NCBI RefSeq assembly: GCF_016862635.1
Contig: NZ_BONI01000001.1
Coordinates: 62,001-126,000 of the forward strand
Direction of reading: 5' to 3'
From: Catellatospora coxensis
GTDB taxonomy: Bacteria; Actinomycetota; Actinomycetes; Mycobacteriales; Micromonosporaceae
DNA length: 64,000 nt
Part shown: piece by piece, positions 57,577 to 64,000 of the stretch
Layout of the letters: the number at the start of each line of letters is the position of its first letter
How positions within the stretch are numbered: the first letter of the stretch is position 1
The notes under the pieces: generated by a model
What the model was told of the DNA's origin: nothing
The model's input: only the letters and a program-made list of their open reading frames with translations
The model's database searches: none
Position numbers and translations under genes: made by a program

Positions 57577-60282
57577 CTACAAAACCGGTTTCGTGTCGGC
57601 CAGCAGGCGGTCCAGCTCCTCCATGACGACCTGGCGGCTGGGCAGCTCCGGGTCGATGAACGGGCGGCCCTTGCGGTCGAGCGCGCCCCACCGGCCGGAC
57701 GGCCCGGCGATCAGGAACGCGACCGGGTGGATGACCAGGGCGGGGTGCACCGGCGGCACCACCACGGCACCGGTGCGGTCCACCACGCCCTTGCGGCCGC
57801 CCGCGTCCACGATGGCCAGGCCCTCGTCGGAGAAGCCGTCGACGTAGCGGCCGTCGGTCAGCGCGGTCGCGAAACCGGTGAACTGGAACGGCACCACGGC
57901 CCGGCCCTGCTTGTCGACCGCGCCCCAGCCGCCCCGGCGCACCGCGGCCAGGCCGCGGCGGAACGGGCGCACGTCCTCGAAGCCGGTCGAGATGATGACC
58001 CGGCCCTGCTTGTCGATGGCGACCCAGTTGCCCGCGCCGTCGCGCGACACCCAGGCCAGCCCGTCGGAGAACGAGCCCACGCCGAGCCAGCCGGCCCGGC
58101 CGTCGATGAGTCGGGCGCCCGCCTCGTCGATCAGCTCCCAGGTCTCCATCTCCGGGCGGCGTACCCACGCCGCGCCGTCGCGGAACGGCTGCACGTCGGC
58201 GAACGCGGGGGAGATCACCGTGCGGCCGTCGGCCCCGGCGAAGCCCCAGCACTGCACGCGCTCGTCGAAGCGCGGCACCGGCGGCTTGCTGACCTGCAGG
58301 ATCTCGTCCATGCTGCGCGGGTACGGGCCCATGCCGTTCTCGGCGATCTTCATCGAGACGGCGTCGAGCGCCATCTCGGTGCGCGTGATCAGCTCCGGGT
58401 CCTCGACCTTGCGCAGTTCGAGGGCCTTCTCGAAGTGGTTGAACGCCTCCATGTAACGGCCCTGGTCCAGGCAGGAACGCCCGGCGTGCTCGTGCATGGT
58501 GGCGCGCAGCCGGTCGGGCAGCTCGGTGGAGTTGGCCTCGGCGAACAGCTTGTCGGCCTCGGTGAAGTCGCCGCGCCACTGCAGCACGTGCGCCAGCCGG
58601 GCCTTGGCCAGCGCGATACGGCGCAGCTCGCCGGTCGCCTCGGCGTGCACGAGGGCCATCTTGCCGTCCGACAGCGCCTTGGTCAGGTCGCCGAGGATGC
58701 GCGAGACCACGGCCCGCAGGCTGAGCAGCCGGGCCCGGGTCGGGTTGTCGGTGGCCGGGGTGAGCTTCTCGGTGAGCCGGTCACGGATCTCCCGCAGCTC
58801 GTCCGGGTTGTCGACCAGCTCGCGCAGGGTCTCGTGGTGGAAGCGCCACTCGTACGCCGCCAGCACCTGCTCCGGGTCGGGACCCGACTCGGGGGTGGCC
58901 TCCGGCTCCGGCTCGGCGGCCGCGGCGGCTGCCGCCGCGTCACCGGTGACGGTGGCCGTCGTCGCCGCGGGCTCGGCCGCGGGCGTGGGCGCGGCGCCCG
59001 GGCGGACCAGCGGGTGCAGCATCGTCGGGGCGGACAGCGCGGTGGCCGCGCCGGCCGCGCTCGCGGCGACGGGCAGCACCGTGTCCGGGGTGGCCACGAC
59101 CGGGGTGGTCGGCGCGGCCGGCGAGACCGGGTTCGCCGAGACCGGCGCGGCCGACACGGGAGCGGGGGAGACCGGCGCGGCAGCGGCCGCGGGCTCGCCG
59201 GAGACCGGCGCGGCCGCGGGGGCGGCCGACTCGGCCGGAGCCGGGGTGTCGTCCTTGACGGCGGGAATCATGCCGGTGTCCGAGGTGGCGTGGCGACCAC
59301 GGCGACCCGGTGCGGCCTGCGCCTGCTCGGTCGCCGCCGGGGCGGCGGGCGTGGCGGCCTGCGCAGCCGGGGTGGGCTGGGCGGGGGACGTCGGGGCGGC
59401 CTGCTGCGCGGGCGGGGCCGCGGGCGGCGCGGCTGCCGCGGCCTGCGCGACCTGCTGCGCCACGGGCTGGCCCGGGGCCTGCTGGCCGGGAGCCTGCTGG
59501 CCCGGCGCGGGGGCATAGCCCTGCTGGCCGGGAGCCTGCTGGCCCTGGCCGGGCGCGCCGGGGTGGCCCTGCGGCGGCATGCCGGGCTGGCCGTAGACCT
59601 GGCCCTGCGGCGGCTGGCCGGGACGGCCCTGCGGGGGGCCGTACGGCGGCTGGCCCTGCGGGTGCCCGTAGGGCTGGCCCTGCTGCTGGCCGTGGCCGGG
59701 GTGCGGCTGGCCGTACTGCTGGGGGCCGTTCGGGTGCTGGTTGGGGCCGCCGTAGACCTGCCCCTGCTGCGGCGGGCGCGGACCCTGCGGGCCGGGGCCC
59801 TGCTGCGGGTGGCGGCCCTGCTGGGGCGGACCGTACTGGCCCTGCGGGCCGGGGCCCTGCTGCTGCGGAGGGCCGCCGTAGACCTGGCCCTGGGGGCCGT
59901 TCGGGCGATACTGCGGGCCGGGCTGCGGCGGCATCGGGCCGGGACGCCCGCCACGCTGCGCGTTCGGGTCCCAGTTGCCCTGGCCCTGCTGCGGCGGGCG
60001 CTGGCCGTTGGCGGGTGGGAACGGTCCGGGCGGCGGGCCCTGGCCGGCCTGGGGCTGGCCGTACTGCTGGGGGCCGTTGGGGTGCGGCTGGCCGGGGCCG
60101 TACTGGCCGGGCTGCTGCGGGCCGCCCTGCTGCGGCGCCTGCGCGCCGGCGGGCTGCTGCGCGGCGGGGTCGGGGGAGTCCGCGGGCGGGCGCTGTCCGG
60201 GCACGCGCGACCACGGCGACGTTGGCGTGCCGGCCCAGGCCGGCGTGCCGCGGTGCCGTTCGTCGGTGCGCTCGTCGGTCAC
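57577..60282 (-). CDS. WG-repeat protein with long Gln/Pro/Gly-rich N-terminus and TPR-like region
   Basis: 901 aa. Residues 1-290 are Gln/Pro/Gly-rich with many PQGQ and QYG units; 290-490 are Ala/Pro-rich; 510-650 form helical TPR-like repeats (RDRLTEKLTPATDNPTRARLLSLR, ALELRKVEDPELI); and from about 660 come WG (KWG-type) beta repeats of about 50 residues, for example GWGAVDKQGRAVVPFQF and GRWGALDRKGRPFI. No signal peptide. WG repeats usually mediate binding; function not known. GTG 60282 follows a purine-rich AGGTGGGGC. Divergent from the ABC exporter genes. Confidence 0.8.
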   Translation of the reverse strand: MTDERTDERHRGTPAWAGTPTSPWSRVPGQRPPADSPDPAAQQPAGAQAPQQGGPQQPGQYGPGQPHPNGPQQYGQPQAGQGPPPGPFPPANGQRPPQQGQGNWDPNAQRGGRPGPMPPQPGPQYRPNGPQGQVYGGPPQQQGPGPQGQYGPPQQGRHPQQGPGPQGPRPPQQGQVYGGPNQHPNGPQQYGQPHPGHGQQQGQPYGHPQGQPPYGPPQGRPGQPPQGQVYGQPGMPPQGHPGAPGQGQQAPGQQGYAPAPGQQAPGQQAPGQPVAQQVAQAAAAAPPAAPPAQQAAPTSPAQPTPAAQAATPAAPAATEQAQAAPGRRGRHATSDTGMIPAVKDDTPAPAESAAPAAAPVSGEPAAAAAPVSPAPVSAAPVSANPVSPAAPTTPVVATPDTVLPVAASAAGAATALSAPTMLHPLVRPGAAPTPAAEPAATTATVTGDAAAAAAAAEPEPEATPESGPDPEQVLAAYEWRFHHETLRELVDNPDELREIRDRLTEKLTPATDNPTRARLLSLRAVVSRILGDLTKALSDGKMALVHAEATGELRRIALAKARLAHVLQWRGDFTEADKLFAEANSTELPDRLRATMHEHAGRSCLDQGRYMEAFNHFEKALELRKVEDPELITRTEMALDAVSMKIAENGMGPYPRSMDEILQVSKPPVPRFDERVQCWGFAGADGRTVISPAFADVQPFRDGAAWVRRPEMETWELIDEAGARLIDGRAGWLGVGSFSDGLAWVSRDGAGNWVAIDKQGRVIISTGFEDVRPFRRGLAAVRRGGWGAVDKQGRAVVPFQFTGFATALTDGRYVDGFSDEGLAIVDAGGRKGVVDRTGAVVVPPVHPALVIHPVAFLIAGPSGRWGALDRKGRPFIDPELPSRQVVMEELDRLLADTKPVL

Positions 60283-60402
60283 GCCCCACCTCGCCTGGTT
60301 CTGAGTCGCTTATGGCACAAATGCATCGCGAACCGGTTCGCCACGAAGGTATGGTCGCGCCCGGTCCGAAAAAAGAATGCGGTTGCGAGTGGAGGGTACG
60401 GG

Positions 60403-61266
60403 GTGGGCTTCGTCACCGCCACTGCGGATCGGCTCACAATCCGAAACTTCACCGAGACGGCAGGGCTCTTCCGGACATTAGGTGCATCCGGCTTCCGGCG
60501 ATTCTCCACATACCGCCAGGCGACCGCAGCGGCCACCGCCACCAACACCGTGTTCGGCTTCCTGCGCACCTACGTCATGCTGGCGGTGGCCGGCTCCGCG
60601 GCGGCGCTCGGCGGGCAGGCGGCCGGCTACGACGCCCCGCAGCTGATCACCTACGTCTGGGTCGGGCAGGGCCTGATCGGCGTGGTGGGGATGTGGGGCT
60701 GGACCGAGCTGGCCGACCGCATCCGCTCCGGCGACGTGGTCACCGACCTGCTGCGCCCGGTCCACCCCGTGCTCGGCTACCTGCTGCCGGACCTCGGCCG
60801 AGCGGCGTACGCCCTGCTCACAAGGTTTGTCGTGCCGATCGTGGTGGGCGCGCTCGCGTTCGACATGTACCTGCCGCGGCGGCCCGCGACCTACCCGCTG
60901 TTCGCGGTGTCGGTGCTGCTCGCGGTGCTGGTCTGCTTCGCCGGCCGGTTCCTGGCCAACGCGGCCGGCTACTGGCTGCTGGACACGCGCGGCGTGCTGA
61001 TGGGCTGGGCGCTGTGCGCCGGGGTGCTCGGCGGCCTGTACTTCCCGATCCGCTTCCTGCCCGAGTGGGCGGCGACGGCCCTCTACCTGGGCACCCCGTT
61101 CCCGTCCCTGCTGCAGGTTCCGCTGGACGTGCTGGTCGAGCGCGATCCGCCGATCGGGCAACTGGGCCTGCTGGGCCTGCAGGCGCTGTGGGCCGGGGTG
61201 CTGTTCACGGCCTGCGTCGTCGTGCAGCGGCGGGCCGAGCGGCGGCTGGTCGTGCAGGGTGGCTGA
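60403..61266 (+). CDS. ABC-2 type permease, subunit 1 (DUF990-like)
   Basis: 287 aa. Six predicted transmembrane segments; begins GFVTATADRLTIRNF and has the N-terminal TYRQATAAATATNTVFGFLRTYVML (in parts). GTG 60403 follows GGAGGG at six bases; upstream codons lack conservation. The 120-bp gap to the WG-repeat gene holds a possible -10 TATGGT (60349-60354). Forms an operon with the next two genes; the protein type is the ABC2_membrane_6 class found as pairs. Confidence 0.82.
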   Translation: MGFVTATADRLTIRNFTETAGLFRTLGASGFRRFSTYRQATAAATATNTVFGFLRTYVMLAVAGSAAALGGQAAGYDAPQLITYVWVGQGLIGVVGMWGWTELADRIRSGDVVTDLLRPVHPVLGYLLPDLGRAAYALLTRFVVPIVVGALAFDMYLPRRPATYPLFAVSVLLAVLVCFAGRFLANAAGYWLLDTRGVLMGWALCAGVLGGLYFPIRFLPEWAATALYLGTPFPSLLQVPLDVLVERDPPIGQLGLLGLQALWAGVLFTACVVVQRRAERRLVVQGG

Positions 61267-62077
61267 GCCCGCGGCCGCGTCGACCGCGGCGATCTACCGG
61301 CGGCTGGTCGCCGCGCAGGTGCGCTCGCAGCTGTCGTACCGGGTGAGTTTCGTCCTCGACCTGGTCTCCAACGTGGTCTTCCTCGGCGCCGACCTGCTCA
61401 CGGTGCTGGTGGTGTTCCACCGGGTGCCGGTGCTGGCCGGGTTCTCACTGGCCGACACGCTGCTGGTGTTCGGGCTGGCGTCGCTGGGCTTCTCGCTGGC
61501 CGAGCTGATCGTCGGCAGCATCGACCACATGCAGCGCCACGTGCGCACCGGGCTGCTCGACGCGGTGCTGATCCGCCCGCTGGGCGTGCTGTGGCAGCTG
61601 CTGGTGCTCGACGTGGGCCTGCGGCGGGTCGGCCGGGTGTGCTCCGGGCTGGTCCTGCTCGCGATCGCGGTGCGCCTCGCGGAGGTGGCGGTCACGCCGG
61701 CCAACCTGCTGCTCCTGGTGATCACGCCGGTGGTCGGGGCGGTCTTCTTCGGCGCCGTCTTCGTGGCCACCGCCACCGTGGCGTTCTGGTGGGTGGACTC
61801 GGGTGAGCTGAGCGCCGCGCTGACCCACGGCGGGCGCGACTTCACCTCTTACCCGATGACGGTCTTCGGCGGCTGGTTCCGCCGGCTGTTCGCCTTCGGG
61901 CTGGGCTTCGGCTTCATCGCGTACTACCCGGCGCTGATCCTGCTGGACCGCCCCGACCCGCTGGGCGCGCCGGCCTGGCTGGGCTGGTGCGGCCCGCTGC
62001 TGGCGGCCGCCGCCGCGACCCTGGCCGGGCTGATCTGGCGCACCGGCGTGCGCCACTACCGCAGCACCGGCTCATGA
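61259..62077 (+). CDS. ABC-2 type permease, subunit 2 (DUF990-like)
   Basis: 272 aa with six transmembrane segments. GTG 61259 overlaps the previous gene by eight bases, so the two are translated together. Segment ERYVSFVLDL-like opening (SYRVSFVLDLVSNVVF) and GSIDHMQRHVRTGLLDAVLIRPLG (in part HVRTGLLDAVLIRP) match the family pattern of the paired permeases. The ATPase start overlaps its stop. Confidence 0.85.
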   Translation: MAEPAAASTAAIYRRLVAAQVRSQLSYRVSFVLDLVSNVVFLGADLLTVLVVFHRVPVLAGFSLADTLLVFGLASLGFSLAELIVGSIDHMQRHVRTGLLDAVLIRPLGVLWQLLVLDVGLRRVGRVCSGLVLLAIAVRLAEVAVTPANLLLLVITPVVGAVFFGAVFVATATVAFWWVDSGELSAALTHGGRDFTSYPMTVFGGWFRRLFAFGLGFGFIAYYPALILLDRPDPLGAPAWLGWCGPLLAAAAATLAGLIWRTGVRHYRSTGS

Positions 62078-63081
62078 ACACCGACGGGAGGCACGGCGGC
62101 GTGAACGTGATCGAGGCCCACGGGCTGCGCAAGGACTTCACCGTACGGGTACGCAAGGGCCTGCTGCGCCGGGAACGCCGCGACGTCGCCGCGGTCGACG
62201 GCGTCGACCTGGCCGTCCAGCGTGGCGAGCTGCTCGGCTACCTCGGCCCGAACGGCGCGGGCAAGTCCACGACGCTGAAGATGCTCACCGGTGTGCTGCA
62301 CCCCTCCGGCGGGCGCGTGTCGGTGTGCGGGCTGACCCCGGTGCCGCAGCGCATCCTGCTGGCCCGGCGCATCGGCGTGGTGTTCGGGCAGCGCTCGCAG
62401 CTGTGGTGGGACCTGCCGCTGCGCGACTCGTACGAGCTGCTGCGCCACATCTACCGGGTGCCCGCCGCCGAGCACGCCGCCCGCCTGCGCCGTTGCCGCG
62501 ACCTGCTGGAACTGGACCCGTTCCTGGACACCCCGGTGCGCCAGCTCTCGCTGGGCCAGCGCATGCGTGGCGAGCTGACCGCCGCCCTGCTGCACGGCCC
62601 CGAGGTGCTGTTCCTCGACGAGCCGACGATCGGCCTGGACGTGGTCAGCAAGCAGGCCGTCCGCGGCTTCCTCGCCGAACTCGGCCAGACCGGCGACACC
62701 ACGATCGTGCTGACCACCCACGACCTCGCCGACATCGAACGGCTGTGCCGCCGCATCGTGGTGATCGACCACGGCCGCGTGGTGCACGACGGCGGCATCG
62801 ACGCCCTGCACGCCCGCTACGGCTCGCAGCGCCGCGTCACCGTCGACTTCGACACCGCGCCCGCGGCCCTGCCCGACCTCCCCGGCGTACACCTCGAAGC
62901 CACCACCGGCCCCCGCCTCACCTTCACCCTCGACAACTCCGCCTCCGTCGGCACCCTCATCTCCACCCTCACCACCCTCGGCAGCCTCCGCGACCTCTCC
63001 GTGACCGAACCCGAGATCGAAGAAGTCATCGCCCGCCTCTACCGCTCCGAAGGAAGGGCACCTTCACCACGCTTTCCGTAG
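62074..63081 (+). CDS. ABC transporter ATP-binding protein of the permease pair
   Basis: 335 aa. Walker A GPNGAGKST near residue 67, signature LSLGQRMRGEL, Walker B EVLFLDEPTIGLD and His in LTTHDLADIE. C-terminal extension of about 80 residues. Family with the DUF990 permeases, exporter of unknown substrate. ATG 62074 overlaps the preceding TGA (ATGA). The last codons (EGRAPSPRFP) and the TAG come from a family A repeat (63051-63095), like the M48 gene at 28804. A start at GTG 62101 is possible. Confidence 0.9.
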   Translation: MNTDGRHGGVNVIEAHGLRKDFTVRVRKGLLRRERRDVAAVDGVDLAVQRGELLGYLGPNGAGKSTTLKMLTGVLHPSGGRVSVCGLTPVPQRILLARRIGVVFGQRSQLWWDLPLRDSYELLRHIYRVPAAEHAARLRRCRDLLELDPFLDTPVRQLSLGQRMRGELTAALLHGPEVLFLDEPTIGLDVVSKQAVRGFLAELGQTGDTTIVLTTHDLADIERLCRRIVVIDHGRVVHDGGIDALHARYGSQRRVTVDFDTAPAALPDLPGVHLEATTGPRLTFTLDNSASVGTLISTLTTLGSLRDLSVTEPEIEEVIARLYRSEGRAPSPRFP

Positions 63082-63095
63082 AGGAAGGGCACCTT
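63051..63095. repeat. Palindromic repeat family A, copy 5 (degenerate, two left halves in tandem)
   Basis: AGGAAGGGCACCTTC (63051-63065) is followed not by the complementary arm but by a second left half, AGGAAGGGCACCTT (63082-63095), with TTAACGCG after it. It ends the ABC ATPase gene: TAG at 63079-63081 lies between the halves. Confidence 0.75.
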
Positions 63096-63244
63096 ATTAA
63101 CGCGCGGTCGACTGTGCCGCTGGTGACAGCCGGTTCCGGGGGCGGATCTTGTGCGGGTAGACTCGGCGGCGCACAGGGCCGCAAGGGGCACGCTGGTTGG
63201 GTGGGACGGCGCGCATCAACCGCGCTGTACCCGGAGCAACCCAC

Positions 63245-64000
63245 ATGCCCGCCCGTGCCTCCTACCGTGACCTCGTCCGCATCACCGGACCCTGGTTCCT
63301 CGTCCTCTCCTTCCTCGCCCGGCTGCCCGCCGCCATGGGCCCGCTCGGCGTGATCACCCTCGTCGTCGCCGCCACCGGCAGCTACGGCACCGCGGGCCTG
63401 GCCACCGCCGCGTTCGGCATCGGCGCGGCGCTCGGCGGCCCCGTCACCGGCACCCTCGCCGACCGCTTCGGCCAGCGCGCCGTCGGCATCGCCACCGCGA
63501 TCGTCGACGCCGCCGCGTACGCCGCCCTCGTGCTCGCCGTCACCGGCGGCCTGTCCGCCGCGGTGCTGCCGCTGGCCGCGCTCGCCGGGTTCGCCATGCC
63601 GCAGGTCGGGCCGCTGGTCCGGGTGCGCTGGGCGGTGCTGCTCGGCGACCGCGGGCAGCAGCGGCGACTGCCCACCGCGATGGCGTACGAGGGAGCCGCC
63701 GACGAGGCCTCCTTCCTGGCCGGCCCGGCGCTGGTCGGCATCCTCGCGCTGTCCGGCTGGGCCGGCGCGCCGCTGCTCGTCGGATCCGTGCTGACCGTGC
63801 TGGCGGCGGTGCCGTTCGCACTGCACCGCACCGTGCCGCCCGTGCTGCGGGCACCCCGCGCCGACGCGCCGGCCGGTCCGGCTGCCGCCGAGGACGCGGG
63901 GCGGATGCCGTTCTCGCGGGTGGCGGTGCTGGTCGCGGCCATGTCCGTGATCGGGATCGTGTTCGGGGCGACCCAGACCGGCGTGACCGCGTTCGCCGAC
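63245..64000 (+). CDS. MFS transporter, 3' end beyond the window
   Basis: Partial, 252 codons, no stop before the window ends. ATG 63245 opens PARASYRDLVRITGPWFLVLSFLARLPAAMGPLG, followed by five further hydrophobic segments; the MFS loop motif is seen as GTLADRFGQRAVG. QVGPLVRVRWAVLLGD and TAMAYEGAADEASFLAGPA are typical of actinobacterial MFS proteins. A -10-like TAGACT lies at 63158-63163, giving a leader of about 75 nt; the SD is weak (CGGAG). The 163-bp gap before it contains only the degenerate repeat end. Confidence 0.8.
   Translation, partial: MPARASYRDLVRITGPWFLVLSFLARLPAAMGPLGVITLVVAATGSYGTAGLATAAFGIGAALGGPVTGTLADRFGQRAVGIATAIVDAAAYAALVLAVTGGLSAAVLPLAALAGFAMPQVGPLVRVRWAVLLGDRGQQRRLPTAMAYEGAADEASFLAGPALVGILALSGWAGAPLLVGSVLTVLAAVPFALHRTVPPVLRAPRADAPAGPAAAEDAGRMPFSRVAVLVAAMSVIGIVFGATQTGVTAFAD

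Noticed and set aside
57037-61266. Very long ORFs on the other strand or other frames (for example 57037-61266 plus, 12173-14824 plus, 6667-9594 minus)
   Set aside because: They overlap well-recognised genes antisense or out of frame, and their translations are Arg/Ala/Gly/Pro-rich low complexity, as expected from GC-rich DNA. Only the 3' part of the first (from 60403) is a real gene.
1-64000. tRNA or rRNA genes
   Set aside because: I scanned the gaps for tRNA-like arms and CCA-type ends and found none that fold convincingly; a tRNAscan run would settle it.

Overview
This 64 kb window is chromosomal DNA of a very GC-rich actinobacterium, most likely of the Micromonosporaceae. The evidence is the codon use (third positions almost all G/C), the Tyr-Ala pairs written GTACGC or GTACGG, many GTG starts, a Streptomyces-like cluster of glnE, glnA, an RDD protein, a DUF4191 protein, lipA, lipB, sucB, lpdA, pepA and gcvT, and a GlnR-type box in front of glnA. 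The family is an inference. I see no tRNA or rRNA gene, transposase, integrase, CRISPR array or prophage.

Layout. 1-6 kb: citramalate synthase (cimA), secreted M15 carboxypeptidase, LD-carboxypeptidase, membrane-anchored EEP phosphodiesterase and a TetR regulator with two operators. 6-20 kb: two small membrane proteins, a GATase1 protein, glnE, a metallophosphatase, a penicillin-acylase-family hydrolase, a 1039-residue surface metallopeptidase/VWD protein, an orphan r1t-type holin and glnA. 20-30 kb: RDD protein, an MFS exporter with its winged-helix regulator, DUF4191, lipA, a T-box-controlled archaeal-type aspartyl-tRNA synthetase, lemA plus an M48 protease, and lipB. 30-44 kb: MMPL exporter, two large polytopic membrane proteins, a CooC/MinD-like ATPase with a small partner, luciferase-like oxidoreductase, secreted esterase with FnIII repeats, SDR epimerase, second M48 protease and an ABC exporter. 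45-52 kb: sucB, lpdA, pepA and gcvT. 52-64 kb: cobS and a cobU-cobT fusion, aldo/keto reductase, WG-repeat protein, a three-gene ABC exporter and an MFS gene running off the end.

How the genes connect. glnA and glnE are the target and effector of adenylylation control of nitrogen assimilation, and glnA also carries the GlnR box. lipA and lipB make the lipoyl groups needed by the two lipoyl domains of SucB; LpdA re-oxidises them. GcvT belongs to the same lipoate-dependent group. CobS and CobU-CobT build the lower half of cobalamin.

The most unusual signal lies between the genes. At least four families of fixed-length imperfect palindromes (about 46-50, 59, 65 and 75 nt) recur at gene junctions, with compensatory arm changes and conserved loop sequence. 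Two copies overlap gene ends and supply the last codons and the stop. A further 48-nt palindrome lies in frame inside a coding region. About twenty genes have a -10-like TANNNT hexamer 6-8 nt before the start codon, pointing to widespread leaderless transcription; this was also used to choose starts.
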